19,524 bases of DNA, from contig CAZCQG010000034.1 of assembly GCA_964500775.1 (NCBI GenBank), positions 1 to 19,524 of the forward strand, written 5' to 3'. The translations under genes were made by a program, and so were the position numbers. Positions 1 through 7,233 of the stretch are shown here, one piece after another. Numbering within the stretch: the stretch's first letter is position 1; the number at the start of each line of letters is the position of its first letter. This stretch comes from CAZCQG01 sp964500775 (GTDB lineage: Bacteria; Campylobacterota; Campylobacteria; Campylobacterales; CAZCQG01). The notes under the pieces were generated by a model. It searched no databases. It was not told where the DNA came from and saw only the letters and a list, made by a program, of their open reading frames with translations.

Positions 1-1
1 A

Positions 2-376
2 GAGATTGTCGAGTTTGAAAAAATGCAATTGAATAACCCGCTTATTATGGATACGATCAGAGAAAAAAGCCCCCTAGATTATTGGTCAAAAGCGTTTTTC
101 GGCGACGAAAAAAGAAAAAAAGATTTTGCGGTCTCGATCGCGATTTCGCTATTTCCCTTGGTGGGTTTGATTTTTGCCGTGGGTTTTGGTATTTACAATC
201 CTAGATACCAAAAAAATCTTGCATACGTATACGGTCTTGGATTTATCGTATTGTTTTACGGCGTGACCTATTTCATATCTACAACTGCGCCGTTTTTAGG
301 GCTACTACTCTTTTTGCTCCTAAGCATCGTAGGAACAAACACGCTCTTCAAAAAGAAAGTCCTCAAAAGTTATTAA
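2..376 (+). CDS. LptF/LptG-type permease, YjgP/YjgQ family (3' end only)
   Basis: The reading frame is open from the window edge, so only the last ~124 residues are seen and the start lies outside. After a short soluble stretch there are three hydrophobic segments (roughly nt 130-195, 220-285 and 290-345) and a basic tail ending KKKVLKSY. This matches the C-terminal membrane half of YjgP/YjgQ proteins, which with LptB extract lipopolysaccharide from the inner membrane and pass it to the periplasmic Lpt bridge. The gene overlaps truA by one base (TAATG), and a YjgP/YjgQ gene beside truA is also known from Helicobacter. LptF and LptG cannot be told apart from this fragment. The family call rests on topology, context and general resemblance, not on a catalytic motif. 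Confidence 0.68.
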   Translation, partial: EIVEFEKMQLNNPLIMDTIREKSPLDYWSKAFFGDEKRKKDFAVSIAISLFPLVGLIFAVGFGIYNPRYQKNLAYVYGLGFIVLFYGVTYFISTTAPFLGLLLFLLLSIVGTNTLFKKKVLKSY

Positions 377-1098
377 TGAAACTTGTCTTAAAAATCGCGT
401 ACGACGGCAGTAAATTCTGCGGTATGCAGTCCCAAGAGTGCGGTTGCTCGGTAGAAGATAAGCTCAAAGCCGCCCTCGCTTCCTTGGGGATATTTTCAAA
501 ACTTGAATATGCGGGGAGAACCGATAGAGGGGTGCATGCACTCGGACAATACGTCAGTTTTAGCGCACCGGAGTATTGGCGGGATTTGACACGCTTTAAA
601 TTTGAGATGGAATCAAAACTTTTTCCCGCTATCCAAATAAGAGATTGTTTTTTTCGCGAAGATTCCTTCCATGCGAGATTTTCGGCGACAAAAAGAGAGT
701 ATCTCTATCTCATTAGCCCAAAGCCGCTGCCGCCCTTTTGTAATGACTATGCCTTGTATTCACCTCACAACATCGATCTTATTGCGGATGCGCTCCCGCT
801 ATTTCTCGGGGAACACGATTTTAAAAATTTTATGTTGCAAGGTTCGGAGATCAAAGGAAGCACCAGAATAATCCATACGGCGAAAATGACACGACGCAAA
901 GGGTTATATCTCCTCCATTTTGCCGCAAACGGCTTTTTGCGCTCGCAGATTCGGCTGATGGTGGGATTCTTATTGGAGATCGCCAAAGGGCGTTTGAGCG
1001 CGCACGAACTTGCTTTGCAACTGCAAGGCGAACAGATTTTTCATAATGAGCCTATCTCCCCCGCGGGTCTGTATTTAAAAAATGTAAGTTATCAATAG
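376..1098 (+). CDS. truA: tRNA pseudouridine(38-40) synthase TruA
   Basis: TruA converts uridines 38-40 of the tRNA anticodon arm to pseudouridine. The 240-aa protein opens with the family-typical KIAYDGSKFCG and carries the catalytic motif AGRTDRGVHA, with the nucleophilic aspartate at residue 50. Further typical parts are F-H-A-R-F-S-A near residue 100 and a C-terminal G-F-L-R-S-Q-I-R-L-M-V-G segment. Length is normal for the family. The ATG shares its A with the TAA of the upstream permease gene, a coupling-type overlap that fixes the start. Nothing is missing or unusual. Confidence 0.97.
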   Translation: MKLVLKIAYDGSKFCGMQSQECGCSVEDKLKAALASLGIFSKLEYAGRTDRGVHALGQYVSFSAPEYWRDLTRFKFEMESKLFPAIQIRDCFFREDSFHARFSATKREYLYLISPKPLPPFCNDYALYSPHNIDLIADALPLFLGEHDFKNFMLQGSEIKGSTRIIHTAKMTRRKGLYLLHFAANGFLRSQIRLMVGFLLEIAKGRLSAHELALQLQGEQIFHNEPISPAGLYLKNVSYQ

Positions 1099-1121
1099 AT
1101 ACAATAAATCTATATTGAGCC

Positions 1122-1128
1122 AAAAGGA
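1122..1128 (+). promoter_or_regulatory. Ribosome binding site that decides the SafE-like start
   Basis: AAAAGGA is the only good Shine-Dalgarno match between truA and the SafE-like gene. It stands six bases before an ATC codon at 1135-1137 and 75 bases before the first ATG (1204). No ATG, GTG or TTG occurs in the reading frame between the in-frame stop at 1105-1107 and 1204. The site therefore supports initiation at ATC, or a mutated/misread ATG there. Confidence 0.6.
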
Positions 1129-1134
1129 TACCGT

Positions 1135-1860
1135 ATCAATTCCATAGACTATTTTTCGATAATCACTATCGCTTTTTTAGGCGGATTTGGGCACTGCATA
1201 GGGATGTGCGGCGGAATAGTACTCGCGTATAGCAGTGCAAAAATCGATGGGAATCTAGGGCGTGCACACGAGCTCTATAGCCATATCACCTACTCTTTGG
1301 GGAGGGTGAGTACGTATGCTTTTATAGGTGCGCTTTCAGGACTTGCAGGTGGGGTTTTTGCCTTTCGAAGCGAAGCAAAAGGGGTGATGCTTATAATCGC
1401 GGGAATCGTTATGGTGCTTGTAGGACTTTCATTGAGCGGCAAGATAAACTTCCTCACCTCGATAGAGCATTCCGTCTCGAATCAAGGGTGGTTTAAAAGG
1501 AGTTTCGCTTCGTTACTACGCTCCCGTAGTTATTATAGTTTTTTTCTTTTAGGTGTTTTAAACGGCATTATCCCTTGCGGCTTTGTCTATTTTTTCGCTA
1601 TTGCCGCCGCTTCTAGCGCATCTCCGCTTGATGGAGCGATCATAATGGCAATATTCGGTCTTGCAACGATTCCTGCGATGCTCTTGCTTGGTTCGAGTTT
1701 CGGGATGCTGAAAGGATCGAGTCTCCGTGCATTTTTCTTGAAGATCGCTTCGTTTGTGGTGTTTTTATTTGGAATCTACACGGCGATAAAAGGGTACTAT
1801 CTTATTATCGACCCCGACAGCATTAATACCCCTGCGATTTTTGGCTGTAGCACTTGTTAG
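1135..1860 (+). CDS. SafE/TauE-like membrane protein (DsbD_2 type), apparent ATC start
   Basis: A polytopic membrane protein of 241 aa with about six hydrophobic segments. It resembles the family annotated as sulfite exporter TauE/SafE or urease-accessory UreH-like (DsbD_2 domain). The exact substrate is unknown; metal, sulfur-compound or reductant transfer are all discussed for relatives. The conserved first-helix motif G-H-C-I-G-M-C-G-G (C21, C25) begins upstream of the first ATG at 1204, so translation must start earlier. The best site is ATC at 1135, six bases after AAAAGGA. A second conserved cysteine sits in I-I-P-C-G (C148), a DsbD-like placement. The protein ends in C-S-T-C (238-241), a possible metal- or redox-active tail. 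The gene lies 36 nt after truA and is followed closely by the next gene. An ATT at 1114 is an alternative start but has no ribosome site. Confidence 0.8.
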   Translation: MNSIDYFSIITIAFLGGFGHCIGMCGGIVLAYSSAKIDGNLGRAHELYSHITYSLGRVSTYAFIGALSGLAGGVFAFRSEAKGVMLIIAGIVMVLVGLSLSGKINFLTSIEHSVSNQGWFKRSFASLLRSRSYYSFFLLGVLNGIIPCGFVYFFAIAAASSASPLDGAIIMAIFGLATIPAMLLLGSSFGMLKGSSLRAFFLKIASFVVFLFGIYTAIKGYYLIIDPDSINTPAIFGCSTC

Positions 1861-1868
1861 GAGAGGTT

Positions 1869-2387
1869 ATGGTTGATTTTGAAATACCCTTTTTGCTAAG
1901 CGCATATGTGGATTTTCGAGCTATCTACGGTATAGATTCCGAGTTTGGTCTAAAGAGATGCGATATTATCGCCTTTACTAGCTACAAAGGACGCGCACCG
2001 ACTTTCAAGGTTTTACTAGAAGACGGCTCCCTCTTTTCGTTTGTCCCGATTAATTTTCTCTACCATAAAAATGTCGCAAAAGAGGATACCTTCACCCTTG
2101 ATGTCCTTGCTTATAAAAATTGCCCCGATTATACCGTTGCGATAAATTCGCTACGACACCTCCAAGGGAGCATCAAGGCGTATCTTCACAAAATAGATGC
2201 GTGGATGGCGGGAGAGTATATTTTTTCGGTGGATTGGTATTTGGATAATCTCATAATGCACTGCGTCAAACTTGAAAACGGACAATTTGCGATGCTCCCT
2301 AGCCATAAAGTCAAATTCAAAAACAATGAAGAGAATTTTGATGCTAGATATAGAAAGATGTCGGTGGCATGGAGTGTAGCGGAGTGA
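1869..2387 (+). CDS. Conserved-looking hypothetical protein, 172 aa
   Basis: I do not recognise this family. The start is ATG 1869, preceded by a strong AGGAGAGG at 1859-1866 that overlaps the end of the SafE-like gene; a TTG at 1854 in the same frame lacks such a site. The protein is soluble in appearance, rich in aromatic residues, with no signal peptide, membrane segment or cysteine cluster. Alternating hydrophobic stretches (for example FEIPFLLSAYVDF and FKVLLEDGSLFSFVPINF) suggest a mainly beta fold at the N-terminus, with a helical middle (INSLRHLQGSIKAYLHKID). Its stop overlaps the GTG of the next gene (GTGA), so the two are probably made together. Ordinary codon use and the embedded position argue that it is a real gene. 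Confidence 0.8.
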   Translation: MVDFEIPFLLSAYVDFRAIYGIDSEFGLKRCDIIAFTSYKGRAPTFKVLLEDGSLFSFVPINFLYHKNVAKEDTFTLDVLAYKNCPDYTVAINSLRHLQGSIKAYLHKIDAWMAGEYIFSVDWYLDNLIMHCVKLENGQFAMLPSHKVKFKNNEENFDARYRKMSVAWSVAE

Positions 2388-3043
2388 CTTGGGTAGCTTT
2401 ATTTATTGTCTTGCTGCTAGGTATAGGTATCGCATTTTTTATAGTGAGCAAAGGGAGAAGCGGCAGTTTTGATGCCGTTTCGGGTGACAAGAAATACATC
2501 CTCCTCTCCGATGACACCATCGTGCACAACGGCATAAAACTCAAGCGAATAAAATATGTACGCGACATAGAGGGCATAGAAAAAGGGACGCTCGGCGGCT
2601 ATATACAAAGTGAAAAAAATCTTAGCCACAACGGAAAATGTCTCATTCTAGATGTCGCAAAAGCGTATGAAGCGGGTATGATATACGGAGATGCTATCCT
2701 TAGCGGCGAAGCAGAGGTATACGGCAGGGCAAAAGTGCTCCATAAAGCTCGGGTAGGGGATGAGGCGAAAGTGTATGATGATGCGCAGATTCACGGAAGT
2801 GCACAAGTACAGGGCAAAAGCGAAGTGTATGAAAGTGCCGAAGTATTCGGCGATGCGAAGGTCTACGGTAATGCGAGAATCTACGGAGAGGCGAGGGTCT
2901 TTTGGGATGCGAGGGTGTATATGGATGCGAGCGTCTCAGGAAGTGCGAAGCTCGCCAAAGGGGCAAAGGTGATGGGCACCGCCAAAGTAGAAGGTACACA
3001 TAATATCGAGAATCGGACGCTTTTAGAGGGGGTGCTATCGTGA
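2384..3043 (+). CDS. Membrane-anchored hexapeptide-repeat (left-handed beta-helix) protein, YdcK-like
   Basis: A 219-aa protein with one N-terminal hydrophobic segment (about residues 3-23), a linker, a short domain containing L-G-G-Y-I-Q-S-E-K-N-L-S-H, and then 19 consecutive six-residue repeats of the pattern A-x-V-Y-G-x (residues 92-205). Such repeats form a left-handed beta-helix; the 'GG(F/Y)I-E/Q-SE-NLSH' lead-in is typical of YdcK-like and phage repeat proteins. No acyltransferase histidine pattern or nucleotide-sugar domain is visible, so no enzyme activity is proposed. The first residues look like a signal anchor, which would place the helix in the periplasm (inference). GTG 2384 is preferred because it overlaps the upstream stop as GTGA and has GGAG nine bases upstream; ATG 2369 is the alternative. 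It overlaps gmhB by four bases. Confidence 0.82.
   Translation: MTWVALFIVLLLGIGIAFFIVSKGRSGSFDAVSGDKKYILLSDDTIVHNGIKLKRIKYVRDIEGIEKGTLGGYIQSEKNLSHNGKCLILDVAKAYEAGMIYGDAILSGEAEVYGRAKVLHKARVGDEAKVYDDAQIHGSAQVQGKSEVYESAEVFGDAKVYGNARIYGEARVFWDARVYMDASVSGSAKLAKGAKVMGTAKVEGTHNIENRTLLEGVLS
2657..2998 (+). repeat. 19 tandem imperfect 18-bp units encoding hexapeptide repeats
   Basis: Within the beta-helix gene the sequence falls into 19 in-frame units of 18 bases, each encoding one A/S/G-x-hydrophobic-x-x-x hexad. The best-conserved DNA runs are in the 2840-2930 part, where GCGA(A/G)GGTCTACGG-like words recur. Eighteen residues make one beta-helix turn, so the block corresponds to about six turns. 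The units are imperfect in sequence but perfect in length, as expected for old, selected protein repeats, not a recent slippage tract. Confidence 0.85.
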
Positions 3044-3588
3044 AAAAAGTGGTATTTTTAGACAGAGACGGTGTCATAAACGAAGATCACGATTACGTCT
3101 ATAAGATAGAAGATTTCGTGTTTAAACGTGAGATTTTCCCGTTTGTCGGAAAGTTGCGCGAGCTTGGGTTTGATTTTGTCGTCGTGACGAATCAATCAGG
3201 CATCGGGAGGGGATACTACACGCTTGATCAGTTTTATACGCTTGATTCGTGGATGCACGAGGAGTTTAAAAATAGCGGCACGCCTTTGCTTAAGACCTAT
3301 TTTTGTCCCCATACGCCAAATGATATGTGTAATTGCCGCAAGCCCAAACCCGGCTTATTAGAGCGTGCGCAAAGGGAGTTTGATATAGATATGCGGCACT
3401 CCTTTTTGATAGGGGACAAGGTGAGCGATATTAATGCGGGATTAAACGCCGAATTGCAGAATAATATTTTATTCAAGGGTAAAGCGGGAGAGGATTATAA
3501 TTTCGATAAAGCGTCGTTTGTGAGCGGCAACTTTGATGATATATACGAATATATCAAAGAGACCTCCTCACTAATAAGCACAAAATAA
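3040..3588 (+). CDS. gmhB: D-glycero-beta-D-manno-heptose 1,7-bisphosphate 7-phosphatase
   Basis: A HAD-family phosphatase removing the 7-phosphate from heptose 1,7-bisphosphate, the third step of ADP-heptose synthesis. The 182-aa protein shows the nucleophile motif FLDRDGVIN (D8, D10), motif II T-N-Q-S-G (50-54), the GmhB zinc loop with C89, H91, C97 and C99 followed by R-K-P-K-P-G, and motif IV G-D-K-V-S-D (125-130). The GTG start overlaps the upstream stop by four bases (GTGA) and is preceded by AGAGGGGG at 3025-3032. It is followed 17 nt later by hldD; the order gmhB-hldD-hldE-gmhA is the one known from Campylobacter jejuni and Helicobacter pylori. Confidence 0.95.
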   Translation: MKKVVFLDRDGVINEDHDYVYKIEDFVFKREIFPFVGKLRELGFDFVVVTNQSGIGRGYYTLDQFYTLDSWMHEEFKNSGTPLLKTYFCPHTPNDMCNCRKPKPGLLERAQREFDIDMRHSFLIGDKVSDINAGLNAELQNNILFKGKAGEDYNFDKASFVSGNFDDIYEYIKETSSLISTK

Positions 3589-3605
3589 ACCATAAGGAGT
3601 TGGAG

Positions 3606-4598
3606 ATGCGATACGTAACCGATGATTTTAAAAATAAAAAGATACTCATAACCGGCGGCGCGGGTTTTATCGGGAGCAATATTGCCCATTATTTTCAAAA
3701 GAATCATCCCGACGCAAAAGTAGTCGTATTCGATAAATTTCGCAATAACGATTGTTTTCCAAGCGGAAATCCCACTTCTCTAGGGCACTTCAAGAATCTC
3801 ATCGGTTTTCACGGAGAGGTTATTAGCGGCGATATTAATTGTAAAAGTGATTTAGGGAAATTGCGAGATTACGGGTTTGACTATATTTTTCATGAGGCCG
3901 CCATCAGCGATACTACCGTTGCCGATCAAGAGCTGATGATACAGACTAATACGAACGCTTTTAAAGACATTTTGGACATCGCTATTGATTCGGGTGCAAA
4001 CGTGATATATGCAAGTAGTGCAGGGACGTACGGCAACTCCGCAGCGCCAAATAGCGTCGGGCTAGGCGAAGTTCCCGAAAACGTGTATGGGTTTAGCAAG
4101 CTTATGATGGACAATCTCGCGTACGAATATATGATGCGTCACTCCAATCTAAGTATCGTCGGGTTGCGCTATTTTAACGTCTACGGCGCTCGTGAGTATC
4201 ACAAAGGGACGACGGCGTCTATGATCCTTCAACTCGGAATCCAAGCGATAAAAAATAAAAAAGTGCGCCTCTTCAAACACGGCGAACAGATGCGTGATTT
4301 TGTTTTTATCGAAGACGTAGTGCAAGCAAATATCAAAGCGATGCACCCCACAAGTAGCGGCGTATATAACGTAGGCTACGGAAAAGCGCGCACTTTTAAC
4401 GACATAGTCGAAAACCTCAAAAAGCATCTCGGTGTCTTTGACGTGGAGTATTTCGATAATCCTTACGCGTTTTACCAAAACCATACACAAGCCGACATCC
4501 AATCGACGATAGAGCATCTAGGCTACGCGCCCGCATTTTCGTTAGAAGATGGGATAGCGAGTTATGCAGGAGAGATCAAGCACTATGCAGGGTTTTAA
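3606..4598 (+). CDS. hldD: ADP-L-glycero-D-manno-heptose 6-epimerase
   Basis: HldD (RfaD/WaaD) epimerises ADP-D-glycero- to ADP-L-glycero-D-manno-heptose, the final precursor of the LPS inner core. The 330-aa extended-SDR protein has the NAD(P)-binding T-G-G-A-G-F-I-G (residues 16-23), an S-S-A-G-T-Y-G segment at 137-143 and the catalytic Y-G-F-S-K (Y161, K165). The R-Y-F-N-V-Y-G motif after it is also typical. ATG 3606 is chosen because AAGGAG at 3594-3599 lies six bases upstream; an in-frame TTG at 3600 overlaps that ribosome site. The 3' end overlaps hldE by 14 bases. Confidence 0.95.
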   Translation: MRYVTDDFKNKKILITGGAGFIGSNIAHYFQKNHPDAKVVVFDKFRNNDCFPSGNPTSLGHFKNLIGFHGEVISGDINCKSDLGKLRDYGFDYIFHEAAISDTTVADQELMIQTNTNAFKDILDIAIDSGANVIYASSAGTYGNSAAPNSVGLGEVPENVYGFSKLMMDNLAYEYMMRHSNLSIVGLRYFNVYGAREYHKGTTASMILQLGIQAIKNKKVRLFKHGEQMRDFVFIEDVVQANIKAMHPTSSGVYNVGYGKARTFNDIVENLKKHLGVFDVEYFDNPYAFYQNHTQADIQSTIEHLGYAPAFSLEDGIASYAGEIKHYAGF

Positions 4599-6015
4599 GA
4601 ATCTCTCTTTCCATACGCCTAAGATTCTCGTCGTAGGCGATTTTATGCTAGACCACTATTTATGGGGGAAATGCGAGCGTATCTCTCCCGAAGCTCCGGT
4701 ACAAATCATCGATGTGGTCAAAGAATCAGAGACGTTGGGGGGAGCTTGCAACGTCATCAATAACCTTATAGATTTGAATGCTGAAGTAATCGCATGCGGT
4801 GTCATCGGAGAAGATACAAGCGGCGAAAAGATCGTAACGATGCTCCAAGAAAAAGGGGTCGATACGCAAGGGATTTTTACCCAAAGCGGGAGAAAAACCT
4901 CCAAAAAAAGCCGCATCATCGCCTCTCATCAGCAAGTCGTGCGTGTCGATAGGGAGAGTAAAGAGCTTATTAACGATGCGATGTGCGAAGAGATACTTCG
5001 TTTCATCGATAGAAATATCGATTTTATCGATGTGATACTCCTCTCTGACTACGGTAAAGGGGTTTTGCGCGATGACTTGACGCAGAGTATCATCGACTCG
5101 GCAAATAGAAAAAACAAACTCCTTTTAGTCGATCCCAAAGGGAAAGATTACTCCAAATACAAAGGGGCATACCTATTAACTCCCAACAAAAAAGAGGCGA
5201 GTGAGGCTACAGGTATCGAGATAAAAGATACCGCTTCTTTGCAGCTTGCGATAGAAAAATTAAAACAAGAATGCGCGCTCCACACTGGGCTCATCACCCT
5301 TTCCGAAGACGGGATAGCGGTACTAGAAGATTCATTGCGGCTCATCCCGACAGTCGCCAAAGAGGTCTATGACGTTACGGGAGCGGGCGATACGGTTTTG
5401 GCTTCACTCGGATTTGCGTTAAGCTACGGGCTTGATATTTATGAGAGTTGCCGTTTTGCAAATGCCGCTGCTGCGGTAGTGGTGGGGAAAATAGGGAGCG
5501 CGACGGCAAATCATCAAGAGATTCACGACTATCTCCATTCACTCAACCGCTCAAAAAGCGAAGACAAGATAAAAAGCAGAGACGACATAGAAAAAATATC
5601 CAAATCACTCAAAAACGGCGGAAAGACCGTAGTCTTTACCAACGGATGCTTTGACATACTCCACGCCGGACACGTCAAATATCTCGAAGAGGCGAAAAGC
5701 TACGGCGATGTCCTTATCATCGGGTTAAACAGCGATGATTCGGTACGGCGGCTCAAAGGGGCACTCCGTCCTATAAACACCCAAGAGGATCGGGCGATAG
5801 TGCTAGCCGCTTTGGAATCTGTAGATTATGTGGTCTCGTTTAGTGAGGATACTCCGTATGAGCTTATCCAAAAAGTCCTCCCCGATATATTGGTCAAAGG
5901 GGGCGACTATGAGGGTAAAGAGGTCGTAGGGAGCGACATCGCCAAGGAAGTACGCTTGGTGCAGTTTATAGAGGGAAAAAGTACGACGAATATTATTAAA
6001 AAGGCACAGGGTTGA
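4585..6015 (+). CDS. hldE: Bifunctional heptose 7-phosphate kinase / heptose 1-phosphate adenylyltransferase
   Basis: HldE phosphorylates heptose 7-phosphate at C1 and later adenylylates heptose 1-phosphate to ADP-heptose. The 476-aa protein is a complete two-domain fusion. Residues ~12-315 form a PfkB/ribokinase domain with G-G-A-x-N near 52-56 and D-V-T-G-A-G-D-T at 263-270 (catalytic D269). Residues ~345-476 form a nucleotidyltransferase domain with F-T-N-G-C-F-D-I-L-H-A-G-H (351-363), containing the HxGH signature, and V-K-G-G-D near 438-441. ATG 4585 follows AGGAGA at 4568-4573; ATG 4564 is in frame but lies before that site. It overlaps hldD by 14 bases and gmhA by four (TTGA). Confidence 0.95.
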   Translation: MQGFKNLSFHTPKILVVGDFMLDHYLWGKCERISPEAPVQIIDVVKESETLGGACNVINNLIDLNAEVIACGVIGEDTSGEKIVTMLQEKGVDTQGIFTQSGRKTSKKSRIIASHQQVVRVDRESKELINDAMCEEILRFIDRNIDFIDVILLSDYGKGVLRDDLTQSIIDSANRKNKLLLVDPKGKDYSKYKGAYLLTPNKKEASEATGIEIKDTASLQLAIEKLKQECALHTGLITLSEDGIAVLEDSLRLIPTVAKEVYDVTGAGDTVLASLGFALSYGLDIYESCRFANAAAAVVVGKIGSATANHQEIHDYLHSLNRSKSEDKIKSRDDIEKISKSLKNGGKTVVFTNGCFDILHAGHVKYLEEAKSYGDVLIIGLNSDDSVRRLKGALRPINTQEDRAIVLAALESVDYVVSFSEDTPYELIQKVLPDILVKGGDYEGKEVVGSDIAKEVRLVQFIEGKSTTNIIKKAQG

Positions 6016-6578
6016 AAGAAGCGATTTTACGAGAGATAGAAGAACACAAAAATACAATCGAAAAACTATATGCAACATGCGGTGATGCGCTAGAGCAAAG
6101 TGCAAAGACGATATTAGAATCCTTAAAAAACGGAAATAAGTTTTTATTGGCGGGCAACGGAGGGAGCGCGGGAGATGCGCAACATATCGCAGCCGAACTC
6201 ACGGGGAGATACAAAAAAGAGCGCCCCGGTATCAAAGCCATAGCGCTTACGACAGACACATCGGCTATCACGGCGATAGGAAATGACTACGGATATGACT
6301 ATATATTTTCAAGGCAGCTTGATGCACTCGGCGTAAACGGCGACGTATTTTTAGGAATCTCCACGAGCGGCAATAGTAAAAATATCATCGAAGCGCTCAC
6401 TCTTGCAAAAGAGCGCGGTATCACCACTATCGGTCTTAGCGGCAGAGACGGCGGAGCGATGCGTTCGCTTTGCGATATAAATATCATCGTCCCTTCCGAT
6501 AACACTCCGAGAATCCAAGAGATGCACATATTGGTAGGACACACGCTCTGTATGCTTATCGAGGATCATCTTTTTTGA
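6012..6578 (+). CDS. gmhA: Sedoheptulose 7-phosphate isomerase
   Basis: GmhA performs the first step of ADP-heptose synthesis, converting sedoheptulose 7-phosphate to D-glycero-D-manno-heptose 7-phosphate. The 188-aa single SIS-domain protein has A-G-N-G-G-S-A-G-D-A-Q-H (47-58) and S-T-S-G-N-S-K-N (117-124). Residues H58, E62, Q169 and H177 fall where the zinc ligands and catalytic residues of the E. coli enzyme are expected. The start is TTG within a TTGA overlap with the hldE stop. It completes the pathway here: GmhA, HldE kinase, GmhB, HldE adenylyltransferase, HldD. The product and its bisphosphate intermediate are known ALPK1 agonists in related pathogens. Confidence 0.95.
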   Translation: MKEAILREIEEHKNTIEKLYATCGDALEQSAKTILESLKNGNKFLLAGNGGSAGDAQHIAAELTGRYKKERPGIKAIALTTDTSAITAIGNDYGYDYIFSRQLDALGVNGDVFLGISTSGNSKNIIEALTLAKERGITTIGLSGRDGGAMRSLCDINIIVPSDNTPRIQEMHILVGHTLCMLIEDHLF

Positions 6579-7231
6579 TAGATATTTCGGAATCTGCCAA
6601 GACGTTTGAAGGATTTTCCTCAAAGTATCTTTTGAGCGACGTCGCTAGGGATTTACTCCAAAAAGGTATCGCTATTAGCGACACGGAGATGCTTTTTTTA
6701 CACGACGCATTGCTCTATTTCCTCCCGAACAAAGAGCTAGTACGAGGGGTAGTGTATAAAAAAATACTCCAAAGAAGCGAGGTGGAGAGCGAAGGAATCC
6801 CAAGATACCACATCGCTTTTTGCGATATTTTAAAAGACGATTTTCTCCACCGTCGCGGTGCATATGTTTTTAGAGTACCGCAAAAAAATAGTTTTGATTT
6901 TACGGTCAAAGAGGGGAGGGTCGATGTCAAGGTCTACTATGACAAGCCGCTCCATATCTGCCCCTCGTGTCTGAATATCTATAATGCGATTTTCGGGACG
7001 AAAAAAGGGGTAAAAGAGTTTGACTTTCTCTCCGATTTTTTATTAAATGCGGCAAAACTCCCTCCTGAAGAGGAGAGATACGTTACCGAGCGCTACCGCT
7101 CACTTTTTGGCGATTATTGCGATAGTTGCGGTACGCGTGAGGTAGAAATAAAAAGCTTCGTAACTCTAAAAAAAGGGCGAGGACTTTTTGTAAAATCACT
7201 CTGTAAAAATTGTTTGAAAAAGGATAAGTAG
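6575..7231 (+). CDS. Hypothetical protein with three CxxC pairs, possible zinc-ribbon, 218 aa
   Basis: Not recognised. The TTG start sits in a TTGA overlap with gmhA and has GAGGA nine bases upstream, so it is very likely translated with gmhA. The first ~125 residues are soluble mixed alpha/beta with no clear motif. The C-terminal half has H-I-C-P-S-C (C129, C132), Y-C-D-S-C-G (C182, C185) and L-C-K-N-C (C210, C213), which could bind one or two zinc ions. Between them is a helical acidic segment. No nuclease, kinase or glycosyltransferase signature is visible. A role linked to heptose synthesis is possible from position alone but unsupported. It is followed three bases later by the DjlA-like gene. 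Confidence 0.82.
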   Translation: MIDISESAKTFEGFSSKYLLSDVARDLLQKGIAISDTEMLFLHDALLYFLPNKELVRGVVYKKILQRSEVESEGIPRYHIAFCDILKDDFLHRRGAYVFRVPQKNSFDFTVKEGRVDVKVYYDKPLHICPSCLNIYNAIFGTKKGVKEFDFLSDFLLNAAKLPPEEERYVTERYRSLFGDYCDSCGTREVEIKSFVTLKKGRGLFVKSLCKNCLKKDK

Positions 7232-7233
7232 AA

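Noticed and set aside
1095..1113. ATAGAT/ATCTAT inverted repeat after truA
   Set aside because: Six AT-rich base pairs with no following T run; too weak for an intrinsic terminator and only 36 nt separate the genes.
1204..1206. ATG as start of the SafE-like gene
   Set aside because: It would cut through the conserved first helix and has no ribosome binding site in front of it.
2657..2998. Regular 18-bp repetition resembling a repeat array
   Set aside because: Units are contiguous, in frame and encode hexapeptide beta-helix repeats; there are no spacers, so it is not CRISPR or an iteron set.
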